Assembly (NCBI RefSeq): GCF_946463545.1
Contig: NZ_OX296583.1
Span: 1,496,902 to 1,560,901 of the forward strand
From: Methanothermococcus thermolithotrophicus DSM 2095
GTDB lineage: Archaea; AGJL01; Methanococci; Methanococcales; Methanococcaceae
DNA length: 64,000 nt
Direction: 5' to 3'
The notes under the pieces were generated by a model. It was not told the origin of the DNA. It did no database searches and saw nothing but the letters and a program-made list of their open reading frames with translations. Of the stretch, positions 18,104 through 27,982 are shown piece after piece. Positions within the stretch are counted from its first letter, which is position 1; every line of letters starts with the position of its first letter. Both the position numbers and the translations under genes were made by a program.

Positions 18104-18298
18104 TTAACCGCCAGATACAACAGGAACCAATCTTAATTTATCACTATCGCTTATTTTTTCATGTTCGGATAGTATTTCTCCACCCTTAACAACTAAATAG
18201 TCTTCTAAGTCTAGCTTTTCAAGTAAATCCTTTACAGTCGAGTTTTCAGGTAACTCAACTTCGAACTTTTCCCCCATTTTGTCAACAAAAACCTTCAA
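18104..18298 (-). CDS. MoaD/ThiS-like small sulfur carrier (ubiquitin-fold, SAMP-like)
   Basis: A 64-residue beta-grasp protein ending in the diagnostic Gly-Gly (PVVSGG). The pattern KVFVDKMGEKFEVELPENSTVKDLLEKL is typical of MoaD, ThiS and archaeal SAMP proteins, which are activated as C-terminal adenylate and thiocarboxylate by an E1-like enzyme. The start is a TTG with GGTGACATC directly before it. No E1 or MoaE gene is adjacent. It could serve molybdopterin (relevant for the nitrate reductase), thiolation or protein tagging. Confidence 0.75.
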   Translation of the reverse strand: MKVFVDKMGEKFEVELPENSTVKDLLEKLDLEDYLVVKGGEILSEHEKISDSDKLRLVPVVSGG

Positions 18299-18475
18299 GA
18301 TGTCACCGATAATTTAGTTCACTTATTACATAATTATAGTTATAAGACATTAAAAAGGATATAGTACCTTTCAATTCAAAAAATTAAAAGAAAATAAGGG
18401 ACAGTTCAAAACGCATTTAAATATGTTTCAGTTTTGACTGCCAATGAGAAAAGTATAATGTAAATTTCACACCAA

Positions 18476-19465
18476 TTAATCTTTTTGTAAACCGCACATT
18501 TTTCTTAATTTGGCCCCAACTTCTTCGATCAATAATTCTGATTCTATTCTTCTCATTGAATTTAAGTGAGCTTTTCCTGAGATGTTTTCAAGTGCCCATT
18601 CTTTGGTAAATCTTCCATCTTGGATTTCTTTTAAAATTTTTCTCATTTCCTGTCTTGATTGTTCATTTATTACTCTGCTTCTTCTTGTCAATCCACCGTA
18701 TTCTGCGGTGTTACTTACGTCATTCCACATTCCTGCAAATCCTTTTTGGTATATTAAGTCGATAATTAATTTTAACTCGTGGCATGTTTCAAAATATGCC
18801 ATTTCTGGTGAATATCCTGCTTCAACAAGTGTTTCAAATCCTGCCTTAATTAATTCAGTTACACCGCCGCACAATACTGCCTGTTCTCCAAATAAATCTG
18901 TTTCGGTTTCTTCTCTAAATGTTGTTTGAATTACACCTGCTCTTGTTAATCCAACACCTTTTGCCATACCTAATGCAATATCTAAAGCATCTCCTGTAGC
19001 ATCCTTTTCAACACAAACTAACCCTGGAACTCCAAATCCTTCTTCGTATGTTCTCCTAACCATAGCTCCAGGTGATTTTGGAGCAACCATAACAACGTTT
19101 ACCCCCTCAGGAGGAACAATGTATCCATAGTGAATGTTGTAACCGTGTGAGAAGCTTAATGTTTTTCCTTCTTTTAAGTATGGTTTTATTTGTTTGTTGT
19201 AAACGTCACCTTGGATTTCGTCTGGTATTAATATGTGGATTATATCTGCTTTTTCTGCAGCCTCTTCTATTGATAATACTTCATGGCCATCTTCTTTTGC
19301 TTTGTTCCATGAAGCTCCGTTTGGTCTTAAACCTACAACAACTTTTAATCCACTATCTTTCATGTTTAATGACTGAGCTCTTCCTTGGCTACCATATCCG
19401 ATTACAGCTATTGTTTTATCTTTTACAGCATCAAATGTTGTATCTGAATCATAGAATACCTTCAT
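18476..19465 (-). CDS. ilvC: Ketol-acid reductoisomerase
   Basis: A 329-residue class-I KARI, second step of valine/isoleucine synthesis. The Rossmann motif is GYGSQGRAQ near residue 24, followed by GLRPNGASW that sets cofactor choice. The knotted C-terminal half has the metal-ligand segments [12 protein letters not shown] near 190 and [12 protein letters not shown] near 226. The start ATG 19465 is chosen over an upstream ATG because AGAGGTGAAATA precedes it. It is the third gene after ilvB and ilvN, separated from ilvN by a hairpin repeat and its own TATA-like element (CTTATATATATC), so it probably has a separate promoter. Confidence 0.95.
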   Translation of the reverse strand: MKVFYDSDTTFDAVKDKTIAVIGYGSQGRAQSLNMKDSGLKVVVGLRPNGASWNKAKEDGHEVLSIEEAAEKADIIHILIPDEIQGDVYNKQIKPYLKEGKTLSFSHGYNIHYGYIVPPEGVNVVMVAPKSPGAMVRRTYEEGFGVPGLVCVEKDATGDALDIALGMAKGVGLTRAGVIQTTFREETETDLFGEQAVLCGGVTELIKAGFETLVEAGYSPEMAYFETCHELKLIIDLIYQKGFAGMWNDVSNTAEYGGLTRRSRVINEQSRQEMRKILKEIQDGRFTKEWALENISGKAHLNSMRRIESELLIEEVGAKLRKMCGLQKD

Positions 19466-19520
19466 TATTTCACCTCTTAGAATCATAACAAGTTATATTA
19501 TAGATATATATAAGGGTTAT

Positions 19521-19572
19521 CGTAGTGAGCGAAGCGAACGGAGAGCTGCAAATTCCGAAGGAATTTGCTCAA
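19521..19572. repeat. GAA-triloop hairpin repeat between ilvN and ilvC
   Basis: GTAGTGAGCGAAGCGAACGG (19522-19541) carries the GCGAAGC mini-hairpin. It is followed by a 9-bp stem GCAAATTCC (19548-19556) / GGAATTTGC (19560-19568) with loop GAA and then TCAA. It matches the copy at 15861 outside the stem, while the stem itself is unrelated in sequence. It may separate ilvC expression from ilvBN. Confidence 0.75.
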
Positions 19573-19599
19573 TCTCTCTGTTTAATCAAAGGTTATACT

Positions 19600-20109
19600 T
19601 TATTTTTTATTTGATTTTAATATCTTTGAACCTCTTACAAGTGCAGTTAGCCCTGTTCGTGCCATTTCTTTAATGCCCATCGGTTTAACCAAATCGATAA
19701 ATGCGTTAATTTTATCTTCGTCCCCGGTTATTTCCACAGTTAGAGCTTCAGTACTTAAATCTACAATTTTACCCCTAAATATATTGGTGTATTGAATAAC
19801 CTGGGATTTACTGTTTTCAGTTGGGGCATATACTTTGATAAGGCATAATTCTCTTTTTACCGTATTTTTATCATCTAAATCACTGACTTTGATAACCTCT
19901 ACAAGCTTATTTAGCTGTTTTATAACCTGCTCTAGAGTTTCATCATCTCCTTTAACTACAATGGTCATTCTAGCAATGTCTGGATTCTCAGTGATCCCCA
20001 CAGTAATACTTGAAATATTAAACCATCTTCTAGTAAAAAGGCCAGAAATCCTCTGAAGAACTCCCGGCCTGTGTAAAACCAAAACTGAAATAACATGTTT
20101 GTGTTCCAT
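19600..20109 (-). CDS. ilvN: Acetolactate synthase, small regulatory subunit
   Basis: A 169-residue regulatory subunit. The N-terminal ACT domain ([34 protein letters not shown]) binds the valine effector and is followed by the ALS_ss C-terminal domain ([26 protein letters not shown]). The start ATG 20109 is preferred to 20121 because GGGTGGTTTT precedes it. It lies 98 bp downstream of ilvB on the same strand and forms the holoenzyme with it. Confidence 0.95.
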   Translation of the reverse strand: MEHKHVISVLVLHRPGVLQRISGLFTRRWFNISSITVGITENPDIARMTIVVKGDDETLEQVIKQLNKLVEVIKVSDLDDKNTVKRELCLIKVYAPTENSKSQVIQYTNIFRGKIVDLSTEALTVEITGDEDKINAFIDLVKPMGIKEMARTGLTALVRGSKILKSNKK

Positions 20110-20207
20110 AAAACCACCCATTTTATTAAAAATTATTTAATTGGTAGTTATTAGTAATTCGGCAGCATGTTCTACCATTGTTTTTCTTTACAGATTTGAT
20201 AATTCTT

Positions 20208-21980
20208 TTATTTTTTTTCATCTGAAGACATTAATATTTTTTTCATCTCACTGAAACATAACGACTTTATGTTTGGACTTTCCTTAACTGGTTCGATAAT
20301 ATTTGTTAGCTTTCCTCCAGGTGGAACCATAGATAATGCTTCTGCTGGATCAATTACAAAATCAAGTAAATATGGTTCATCACTTGATATTGCCTCTTTA
20401 AATGCTTCTTTTATTTCATTTGGATTGGTTATTCTTCTTCCTTTAATGCCGTAGCTTTCTGCAAGTTTAACAAAGTCAGGACTTTCCCCAAGATGAACTT
20501 GGCATTGTCTCTTTCCATAGTATAGGTTTTGCCATTGGTAAACCATTCCAAGGGTTCTATTATCAAATATACATACTACAACTGGGATTTCATAATCTTT
20601 AATTGTAGCCAATTCTTGGGAATTCATTAAAAATCCACCGTCTCCACTAACGGAGATGACATTTGCATCAGGTCTTGCGATTTTAGCTCCAATCGCAGAC
20701 GGGAACCCAAAGCCCATTGTACCTAATCCACCGGATGAAATGAATGACCTTGGAGCATTTGCCTTAAAATAATGGGCCATCCACATTTGATTTTGTCCAA
20801 CATCAGTTGTTATAATACTGTTCTTTAATTCTGGATCTATTTCCTTTAGAGCTCCCATCAATTCTTTTACTATTCTCTGTGGTTTCATAGGAATGTCGTC
20901 ATAATCCATCATTGGCATGGAAGTTTTTTTCAGGTCATTTATGTATTCCATCCATTCTACTTTTGCTTTTATATCCTTCTTCATTAAATGGATTAACAAA
21001 TCCTTTAAAATTATTTTTGCATCCCCTACGATTGGAATATCAACTTTTATGTTTTTCCCGATTTCTGCAGGATCTACATCTATATGAATTACTTTTGCAT
21101 ATGGGGCGAATGATTTTAGATCTCCAGTTATTCTATCTGAAAATCTACACCCTATGGCAATTAAAACATCACTTTCAGCTACACAGTAGTTTGCAGGCTT
21201 TGTACCGTGCATTCCCACCATACCGAGAGCTAAAGGATGTTCTTCTGGGAAACTTCCTTTTCCCATTAACGTTGTACACACAGGAATTTTTGCAAGTTCA
21301 GCAACTTTTATGAGCTCCTCTGTAGCACCTGCAATATTTACCCCACCACCGGCTATAATAACAGGTCTTTCTGCAATTGATATGAGCTCTGCAGCTTTTT
21401 TAATTTGGAGGGGGTGTCCTACCTTTGTTGGTTTGAATCCTATTAAGTTAACCTTGGCTGGAATAGGATGCTTTTTTAAATCTACATCTAGTTCTTGAGT
21501 ATCCTTAGGTAAGTCTATATGGACAGGCCCCGGCCTCCCGGTTTTAGCTATTTCAAATGCTGATCTAAATGTTTCAGGTATTTCTTCAGGTTTTTGAATC
21601 TGAAAATTGTGTTTAGTTATCGGCATAAAAAGACCGAGGGCATCTATCTCTTGGAACGCATCATTTCCTATTAGTTTTGTTGGAACTTGCCCGGTTAGTG
21701 CCACAACAGGGGAAGAATCTGCATGAGCTGTTGCAATCCCTGTTACAAGATTAGTAGCTCCTGGACCTGATGTACCGATACATACCCCAACATCACCACT
21801 AGCTCTTGCATAACCGTCTGCTGCATGTGCTGCAGCCTGTTCGTGCCTTGTTAGCACATGTATGAAGTCGGAGTCATAGAGTGCATCATAAAAAGGTAAG
21901 AGAGCTCCACCCGGATAACCAAAAAGAACTTTAACATTTTCTGCTTCAAGTGCCTTCATCATAACTTCTGATCCTTTCAT
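20208..21980 (-). CDS. ilvB: Acetolactate synthase, large catalytic subunit
   Basis: A 590-residue thiamine diphosphate enzyme making acetolactate or acetohydroxybutyrate. The catalytic Glu lies in LTRHEQAAAHAADGYARASG near residue 47, the FAD/central domain follows, and the ThDP-Mg motif is GDGGFLMNSQELATI near 440. SGGLGTMGFGFPSAIGAK fits AHAS rather than pyruvate oxidase. It is first in the ilvB-ilvN order. Just before the start lies a 12-bp direct repeat that may be regulatory. GGTGATGTC precedes ATG 21980. Confidence 0.95.
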   Translation of the reverse strand: MKGSEVMMKALEAENVKVLFGYPGGALLPFYDALYDSDFIHVLTRHEQAAAHAADGYARASGDVGVCIGTSGPGATNLVTGIATAHADSSPVVALTGQVPTKLIGNDAFQEIDALGLFMPITKHNFQIQKPEEIPETFRSAFEIAKTGRPGPVHIDLPKDTQELDVDLKKHPIPAKVNLIGFKPTKVGHPLQIKKAAELISIAERPVIIAGGGVNIAGATEELIKVAELAKIPVCTTLMGKGSFPEEHPLALGMVGMHGTKPANYCVAESDVLIAIGCRFSDRITGDLKSFAPYAKVIHIDVDPAEIGKNIKVDIPIVGDAKIILKDLLIHLMKKDIKAKVEWMEYINDLKKTSMPMMDYDDIPMKPQRIVKELMGALKEIDPELKNSIITTDVGQNQMWMAHYFKANAPRSFISSGGLGTMGFGFPSAIGAKIARPDANVISVSGDGGFLMNSQELATIKDYEIPVVVCIFDNRTLGMVYQWQNLYYGKRQCQVHLGESPDFVKLAESYGIKGRRITNPNEIKEAFKEAISSDEPYLLDFVIDPAEALSMVPPGGKLTNIIEPVKESPNIKSLCFSEMKKILMSSDEKK

Positions 21981-22019
21981 GACATCACCAAAATAAACAG
22001 ATACTGGTAATTACTAACA

Positions 22020-22046
22020 TTATTTGTAAGGTTATTTGTAAGGTTA
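22020..22046. promoter_or_regulatory. Tandem 12-bp direct repeats upstream of ilvB
   Basis: TTATTTGTAAGG occurs twice in a row (22020-22031, 22032-22043), followed by TTA. It lies between the ilvB start (21980) and a TATA-like element on the minus strand (TATTTATATAATATTTAG, near 22055-22075), where a transcription factor could act. Confidence 0.35.
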
Positions 22047-22192
22047 GTTTATCTAAATATTATATAAATATTATGTGAAGTATGCAATATCAAAGATTAA
22101 TTTATTTTGGATATAAAAAGTGGAAAAATTGAATAAGGGATATAACATATGAGGGTTATATATTTTAGTATGTTTTTAATTGGGGTGGTTTT

Positions 22193-22477
22193 ATGGTAGT
22201 TGCAGAAGTTACAATAGTCCCACTTGGGAAAGGAGCAAGTGTCTCTAAGTATGTTAAAAAAGCTATTGAAGTATTTAAAAAATATGATAATTTAAAGGTA
22301 GAATCCAATGCTATGAGCACGGTTTTAGAAGGGGATTTAGATATTGTACTTAGTGCCTTTAAGGAAGCTCACAGAGAAGTTCTAAAAGATTCAGATAGAG
22401 TTTTAAGTACTTTGAAGATAGATGAAAGAACAGACAAGGAAAATACTATAGAAAGAAAGTTAAAAGCTATCGAATAA
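22193..22477 (+). CDS. UPF0045 (MTH1187/YkoF-like) thiamine-binding family protein
   Basis: A 94-residue protein with the family start VAEVTIVPLGKGASVSKYVKKAIEV and the strand SNAMSTVLEGDLDIVLSAF; members form ferredoxin-like tetramers and have been proposed to bind thiamine or its precursors. GGGGTGGTTTT precedes the start. It lies alone upstream of the carbamoyltransferase gene with a hairpin repeat between. Confidence 0.85.
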   Translation: MVVAEVTIVPLGKGASVSKYVKKAIEVFKKYDNLKVESNAMSTVLEGDLDIVLSAFKEAHREVLKDSDRVLSTLKIDERTDKENTIERKLKAIE

Positions 22478-22526
22478 ATTAATACATAAATAGTTCAATG
22501 AACAAAAATCTAAGATGTTACAGGGA

Positions 22527-22560
22527 AGTTGGCAACCTCGTTGTCCAACTCGTTCGGTGA
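22527..22560. repeat. Hairpin repeat that supplies the ribosome binding site of the carbamoyltransferase gene
   Basis: AGTTGGCAAC (22527-22536), loop CTC, GTTG-T-CCAACT (22540-22550) gives a 10-bp stem with one bulged T. It is followed by CGTTCGGTGA, whose GGTGA is the Shine-Dalgarno of the gene starting at 22565. The same plan (hairpin, then TCGTTCAGGTGA) is seen at 47594-47641. Confidence 0.55.
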
Positions 22561-22564
22561 AAAT

Positions 22565-24145
22565 ATGATTTTAGGGATTCACGACGGACACAATGCAAGT
22601 GCTTCATTAATTGACAGTAATGGGATAAAGTACGCCATAAGCGAAGAGAGATTTACAAGAAAAAAAAATCAACGGGGTTTTCCAAAAAACAGTATAGAGT
22701 ATATTTTGAACAGTTTGGAAAATACTGGAAGTAATGAGAACAGTAACATTGATTTAATAACCGTAGGGGGAGTATTTAGGAAAGGGGGTAGGTTAAAGGA
22801 TTTAAAAAGATTTCAGGAAAAAATCCAAGTTCCAATGCTCTACTTTAATCACCATCTTTGCCATGCATCTCTTTATCAACTTTCTGAGTTTAAAGAGTGT
22901 TTGTCAATAACAATAGACGGAGGGGGAGATGGATTTTCTTCAACAGTTTCAATTGGAACTAAAAAAGGTCTTGAAATTATTGCTCAAAGTGATTTAATTG
23001 ATTCAGTGGGGGACTTCTATGCCTCAATAACAGAACTTTTGGGTTTTAAGCCAATGGAAGATGAAGGAAAAGTTATGAGCCTTTCAGGATATGATTGTGA
23101 GGGTGTAACCTACGACTACGATTTAAAAATTTTAGATTACAATGAAAAAACAAAATCCTTTAAGAATTATTTAGGTACCGTAGGTTATGAAGCTACAAAG
23201 GCTTTAAAGAGAATTTTCAATTATTCTGGTTCTTGGGATGAAAAAGTTTCAATATCTAAGTTTGCCCAAAAAACCTTGGAAGATACTGTTTTAAAATTAA
23301 TAAAAAGCCTTGTTCATGAGACAGGTATTGAAAATATTGTTTTTAGTGGGGGAGTTGCACAGAATGTCAAACTCAACAAAGTAATAAGGGAAAACGTTGG
23401 GGAGATTTTTATACCTCCGTTTATGGGGGATGAAGGTTTATCAATAGGTTCTTCGCTCTTACTAGATAATGCAAAATTTAATAAGTCAAATATAATTTTA
23501 AAAGACACCTACTTAGGGTATGAAATAAAAAACGAAGATATTACCATCAACAGTACTGGCCTGAACAATAACTTGAATTACAAAATAACATATCTTGAGG
23601 AAGAAGAAATCCCTGAAGTTGTTGGAGATTTAATAACTTCAAATAAAATAGTATGTGTTTGCAGAGGTAGGATGGAGTTTGGACCTAGAGCTCTAGGAAA
23701 TAGGAGTATATTGGCATTACCTACAAAAGAAAATGCTATAAAAATTGGAAAAATGTTAAAAAGGGATTTATTTATGCCATTTGCCCCTACGATTCTCTAC
23801 GATTATGTGAATGACTACTTAGAAAATCCTTCTTACAGTCCATTTATGACTATGTTGTTCGATGTTAAAGAAAATAAAGAAAAGATGAGTAATATAAACG
23901 ATATATCCGGGGTAGTTCACAAAGACAACACTACAAGACCTCAAACCTTAAAGAAAGATTTCAATAGTACTTACTACGGAGTAATAAGCCATGTCTATGA
24001 GTCCAAGGATATTCCTATGGTTTTAAACACCAGCTTTAACTTACACGGTGAGCCAATAGTTTGTAATGAAAAAGATGCCATTAGGTCGTTTAAAAAAGTA
24101 GGGGACGCCCTTTTATTGGGTAATTATTTGATAGAAAAAAATTAA
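22565..24145 (+). CDS. NodU/CmcH-family carbamoyltransferase
   Basis: A 526-residue protein with the N-terminal Kae1-like domain (ILGIHDGHNASASLI, with the HDGHN motif; NHHLCHASLY near 100; IDGGGDGFSSTVS; FSGGVAQNVKLN near 260) and the C-terminal domain (GRMEFGPRALGNRSIL near 375, LNTSFNLHGEPIV near the end). Such enzymes transfer carbamoyl from carbamoyl phosphate through carbamoyl-adenylate to a hydroxyl of a sugar or other metabolite. The acceptor is unknown; no sugar or antibiotic gene is adjacent. The start 22565 follows a GGTGA from the repeat; a longer TTG frame to 22529 would be repeat-encoded. Confidence 0.85.
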   Translation: MILGIHDGHNASASLIDSNGIKYAISEERFTRKKNQRGFPKNSIEYILNSLENTGSNENSNIDLITVGGVFRKGGRLKDLKRFQEKIQVPMLYFNHHLCHASLYQLSEFKECLSITIDGGGDGFSSTVSIGTKKGLEIIAQSDLIDSVGDFYASITELLGFKPMEDEGKVMSLSGYDCEGVTYDYDLKILDYNEKTKSFKNYLGTVGYEATKALKRIFNYSGSWDEKVSISKFAQKTLEDTVLKLIKSLVHETGIENIVFSGGVAQNVKLNKVIRENVGEIFIPPFMGDEGLSIGSSLLLDNAKFNKSNIILKDTYLGYEIKNEDITINSTGLNNNLNYKITYLEEEEIPEVVGDLITSNKIVCVCRGRMEFGPRALGNRSILALPTKENAIKIGKMLKRDLFMPFAPTILYDYVNDYLENPSYSPFMTMLFDVKENKEKMSNINDISGVVHKDNTTRPQTLKKDFNSTYYGVISHVYESKDIPMVLNTSFNLHGEPIVCNEKDAIRSFKKVGDALLLGNYLIEKN

Positions 24146-24155
24146 AAAAATGATA

Positions 24156-24554
24156 CTATCCTTCTAAAACTTTTACATAAAAGCGTCTATTTCTTGGACC
24201 ATCAAATTCGCAAAAATAGATTCCCTGCCAGGTACCTAACAAAATTGAACCATTTTTGATTATAACGGTTAAAGAGGAACCAAAAAGACTGCTTTTTATA
24301 TGTGCATCGGAATTTCCTTCCATATGTGAAAAATTATAATTTTTTGGTATTTTTTCATTTAAAAATTTAATTATATCTTTTTTTACTGAGGGGTCCGCAT
24401 TTTCATTTATAGTTATAGCCGATGTGGTGTGGGGTGTAAATACTACTGCAATTCCGTTCTGAATCTTGGACTTTCCAATGGATTCAACAACAAAATTGGT
24501 AATATCAATCAATTCTTCCCTTGAATTTGTTTTAATTGAATATTCAAAAAGCAT
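24156..24554 (-). CDS. YjbQ family protein (UPF0047)
   Basis: A 132-residue single-domain YjbQ protein. The conserved trio is visible: VFTPHTTSAITINEN near residue 40 with the metal-binding His, EGNSDAHIKSSLFGSS near 80 and LGTWQGIYFCEFDGPRNR near 108. Family members have weak thiamine-phosphate synthase activity in bacteria; the true role is uncertain. TAGGTGGGACTTT precedes the start. It converges with the carbamoyltransferase gene, 10 bp away, and is followed on its own strand upstream by aRF1. Confidence 0.9.
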   Translation of the reverse strand: MLFEYSIKTNSREELIDITNFVVESIGKSKIQNGIAVVFTPHTTSAITINENADPSVKKDIIKFLNEKIPKNYNFSHMEGNSDAHIKSSLFGSSLTVIIKNGSILLGTWQGIYFCEFDGPRNRRFYVKVLEG

Positions 24555-24626
24555 AAAGTCCCACCTAAAAATGAGTTATACGATTAGAAATATTATAATG
24601 AAGATAAAAAATAAAAATTTAATTGA

Positions 24627-25889
24627 TTAATCCAATCTATATCTTAATATTGCAGCCATACCTCTAAAAGCCTTTGAAATCTGGCTACCTTCTTCTGTAT
24701 CTGTGGAAATAACTCTTAATTCAGTGTTACTTTCTTTACATAGTTCTGATAAATATTCTATAATATCTTTGGTATCTTCAATATAGAGCATACCTTCACA
24801 TGTTGGACAGGTTTTTGTCTTCAGCTCCTCTTCAAACTTTGACAACTCATCAGTCTTTACGTTGATTTCTTCAGTATAGTCACAGTTATTACATTTTACA
24901 GTTACCCTTGTCATGTTTATATCTTCGGTAACTATGAGAACATCGACAGCTCCTATCAAGAGATATTTCATAACCTCTTTTTCACCATAGGCTGCAAGTC
25001 CCCCATCTTCCTTTATTAGTTCCTTGAAGAATCTTTGGACGACTTCTTTTTCTTTCATTAATTCCATATCTCTTAGAAGGTCGGATGCTTTATCAAGCAA
25101 TTCTCTGATACCAAATTCTTCGGTATAGCATAGGTCAAAAGTATCTATAACCTTCTTTTTCAATTCATGATGTAGATAGTCTTTTTCAACGAATTCGTTT
25201 TTGGTGTTTCCAGGACCTCCAACCAATATACCTCTTAGTTTTTTCTCTTCTAAAATAGGTAAAAGTCCTTCGTTTGCATATTCTCCTACTCTGACCATAA
25301 ATTGGTGTGCAGCATCGTCAATTAATCTCTCTAACCTTCTTGCAGACTGACCACCAGCTTTGAACTTTCCAGGAACTCCACTGGTCAATTTTTTAGTAAT
25401 TTGAATATCCTTTCCTCTAACTATACCCAACGTAGCTTCATTCCTATCTATTAGAATAACCCCGTAAACGTCTTTATCTTGAATAAAGCCTTCTAAAGGT
25501 TCTGTATAGAACTGAGAATCACATTTGTATATGAAAGTTTTTACAGGTTCAGGAGGCTCCAATACATAAACTTCCATTTTTTCTGTTCCTGGACCTCCCC
25601 TAGGAATCATTCCTGCAAATATGATGACTCCTTTTTCAAGAGGTTCTTTTAAAAGCTTTAATCTTTGTAGTATAACCTCAATTGCTGATTGAACGTTTTT
25701 CTTTGTAGTTTTACTTTTAATGTTTGAGGATTGTGACAGCTCTTCCTTTAAATACTGGGAAACGTCTGAGAGTCTCCTTCCTGCTGGAATGTATAAACTA
25801 ATGAGCTCTGTACCTTTTCCTTTTTTATCTCTGAGTTCCTTAAGTGCCTTTTTAAACAGATATACATCCGTTGATGAATTTTCACCCAT
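24627..25889 (-). CDS. prf1: Peptide chain release factor aRF1
   Basis: A 420-residue archaeal/eukaryotic-type class-1 release factor that reads all three stop codons. NIKS, for stop recognition, is at 56-59 and the catalytic GGQ at 179-181 (GKFKAGGQSARR). The C-terminal domain has a CxxC...CxxC zinc knuckle (CNNC, CPTC). The start has AAGGTGATTTA upstream. A 295-bp gap separates it from the divergent endA. Confidence 0.97.
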   Translation of the reverse strand: MGENSSTDVYLFKKALKELRDKKGKGTELISLYIPAGRRLSDVSQYLKEELSQSSNIKSKTTKKNVQSAIEVILQRLKLLKEPLEKGVIIFAGMIPRGGPGTEKMEVYVLEPPEPVKTFIYKCDSQFYTEPLEGFIQDKDVYGVILIDRNEATLGIVRGKDIQITKKLTSGVPGKFKAGGQSARRLERLIDDAAHQFMVRVGEYANEGLLPILEEKKLRGILVGGPGNTKNEFVEKDYLHHELKKKVIDTFDLCYTEEFGIRELLDKASDLLRDMELMKEKEVVQRFFKELIKEDGGLAAYGEKEVMKYLLIGAVDVLIVTEDINMTRVTVKCNNCDYTEEINVKTDELSKFEEELKTKTCPTCEGMLYIEDTKDIIEYLSELCKESNTELRVISTDTEEGSQISKAFRGMAAILRYRLD

Positions 25890-26184
25890 TAAATCACCTT
25901 ACCTTAAAAATAGATTATATATATTAAAACTAGTTAAATTATAGTCACCTCATATAATTCCAAGTACTAATAAATGTTTTAATCAACCAATCATATTTGA
26001 AATGTTACTTCAATTTAACTTAATTTGTTATAGAATATATGGATTGTAATAAAATATACATCCGGTATGAGATGAACTTATATTAACAACACTATTAAAA
26101 ATATCGGACGAAAACCTTAATGACGATTTAGTAACCAATATTTTTAAAAAGTATATATACTTTTTTATTTTTGTGAGGGAAATA

Positions 26185-26709
26185 ATGGCTAAAAAACAGA
26201 TCATCGGTAAACTTTCAGATGAAAGAGTTTTGGTTTTTGATAGAGATGGAATCTCAAAATTGCATTCAAAGCGATATGGGGAGTTAAATGATAATTTTCT
26301 ATCATTATCTCTTGTAGAAGCATTGTATGTTGTGTCAAAAAATTGGCTTAGAGTGAAGGATAAAAGAAATAAGTTCTTATCCTTTGAGGAACTATATGAT
26401 TATGCACATCAAATAGAAGAGAAGTTGTGCATTAGGTATTTAGTATATAAAGACCTTAGAAATAGAGGCTATACTGTAAAAACTGGATTAAAATATGGTT
26501 CAGATTTCAGACTATATGAAAGGAGCAATATTGATGAAGTTCACTCTACATATTTGGTTAAGGTTTTTTCAGAGGAAAAACCCTGTGACATTTCAGAAAT
26601 TACGGGATTTGTAAGAGTTGCCCATTCAGTAAGGAAAAAATTAATAGTGGCAATCGTTGATGCTGATGGAGATGTTGTCTATTACAACATGAGTTATTTA
26701 AAACCATGA
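26185..26709 (+). CDS. endA: tRNA-splicing endonuclease EndA
   Basis: A 174-residue homotetrameric-type archaeal endonuclease that cuts bulge-helix-bulge introns. The C-terminal catalytic triad is visible: Tyr in YGSDFRLY, His in DEVHSTYLV, and Lys in VRKKLIVAIVD. The start ATG 26185 follows GTGAGGGAAATA; the in-frame GTG at 26173 is part of that site. The core promoter is the palindromic AAAAAGTATATATACTTTTT (about 26147-26166), so the leader is very short. Confidence 0.95.
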   Translation: MAKKQIIGKLSDERVLVFDRDGISKLHSKRYGELNDNFLSLSLVEALYVVSKNWLRVKDKRNKFLSFEELYDYAHQIEEKLCIRYLVYKDLRNRGYTVKTGLKYGSDFRLYERSNIDEVHSTYLVKVFSEEKPCDISEITGFVRVAHSVRKKLIVAIVDADGDVVYYNMSYLKP

Positions 26710-26798
26710 ACTAAAATCTTAACTTTGTAGTATTCTTTGTAGTATCTAATTAACTGTTAAAAGATTATAATTTTATTGGAAATAAAAGGGGTGATAGC

Positions 26799-27836
26799 TT
26801 GAGAATTACACCTGAAAAAGAAAAGAAATTAATCATGGATATATTAAAAAAACATGGTATCAACGAGAAAGATGCAGAAATAACTGCGAACATATATGTT
26901 GAAGCAGATTTAAAAGGGTTTACATCACATGGAATTGGGAGGTTCCCTCAAACTGTCATAGGTCTTGAAATAGGCAATATAAATCCAAATCCCGATATAA
27001 AAATATTAAAAGAAAGTCCTGCTGTTGCCACAATAGATGGCGATATGGGATTAGGTTATGTTATAGGAACAAAATCAATGGAGCTCGCTATTGAAAAGGC
27101 AAAAAATGTAGGTATTGGTGCAGTTGCTACAGTTAACGCAAATCACTTTGGAATCACAGGACATTATTCAGAAATGGCGTTAAAACATGATTTAATTGGG
27201 ATTGTTATTACCAACACCGAACCTGCAATGGCTCCTTTTGGAGGGAAGGCCAAAATATTGGGTACAAATCCGATAGCAATTGCAGTTAAAGGAAAAAAAC
27301 ACACTTATTCATTGGATATGGCTACTGCCTCAGTGGCAAGGGGAAAATTGCTTGAAGCTAAGAGGGTTGGAAAAGAAATTCCTCCAAACTGTGCAGTTGA
27401 TAAAGAAGGAAACATAACAACTGATCCAGTAAAGGCATTAGAAGGCTGCATATTGCCTTTTGGTGGGCCTAAAGGATATGGTCTTGCCCTTGCAATTGAG
27501 ATCCTTTCAGCACTTGGAGGAGCTGAAATGGGAACAAACGTTAAAGGAACGGCAAACCCTAACGAAAGATGCACAAAAGGCGACTTGTTTATTGCAATAG
27601 ATCCAGAGTTCTTTGGAGATAAGGAAGAGTTCATGGAAAAAGTGGACAAATTAATAGATGAAATAAAGAGCTCCGAACCTGCCAAAGGATTTGCCAATGT
27701 TTTGATTCCAGGGGATATTGAGAGGATGAATATGGAAAAAAGAAAAGAAGGTTTTGAGATAGATACTGAGCTCTACACTAAATTAAAGGAAATCTGTGAG
27801 AAAAATGGATTAGATATTAGTGAGTATGTGGAATAA
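26799..27836 (+). CDS. comC: L-sulfolactate/malate dehydrogenase (ComC-type)
   Basis: A 345-residue member of the malate/L-lactate/sulfolactate dehydrogenase family, which lacks the usual Rossmann fold. Segments ADLKGFTSHGIGRFPQ, VNANHFGITGHYSEMA, TNTEPAMAPFGGK, LGTNPIAIA and LPFGGPKGYGLALAIEILS are the family's conserved core and closely resemble the M. jannaschii enzyme active in coenzyme M synthesis. It reversibly oxidises (2R)-sulfolactate or malate with NAD(P). The start is a TTG with GGGGTGATAGC before it. It is monocistronic as far as can be seen. Confidence 0.9.
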   Translation: MRITPEKEKKLIMDILKKHGINEKDAEITANIYVEADLKGFTSHGIGRFPQTVIGLEIGNINPNPDIKILKESPAVATIDGDMGLGYVIGTKSMELAIEKAKNVGIGAVATVNANHFGITGHYSEMALKHDLIGIVITNTEPAMAPFGGKAKILGTNPIAIAVKGKKHTYSLDMATASVARGKLLEAKRVGKEIPPNCAVDKEGNITTDPVKALEGCILPFGGPKGYGLALAIEILSALGGAEMGTNVKGTANPNERCTKGDLFIAIDPEFFGDKEEFMEKVDKLIDEIKSSEPAKGFANVLIPGDIERMNMEKRKEGFEIDTELYTKLKEICEKNGLDISEYVE

Positions 27837-27982
27837 TTAATCATACTTTTTTATTTTTATAAAAATTAATTTTTGGATGATACTTAAAATGATCATCAAA
27901 ATTTGAAGGATTTTTTGAAGATTTACTCAACTTAATATTCTTTTTTTAGCGATAAAAAATAAAATAAAATAAAAAAATAAAT

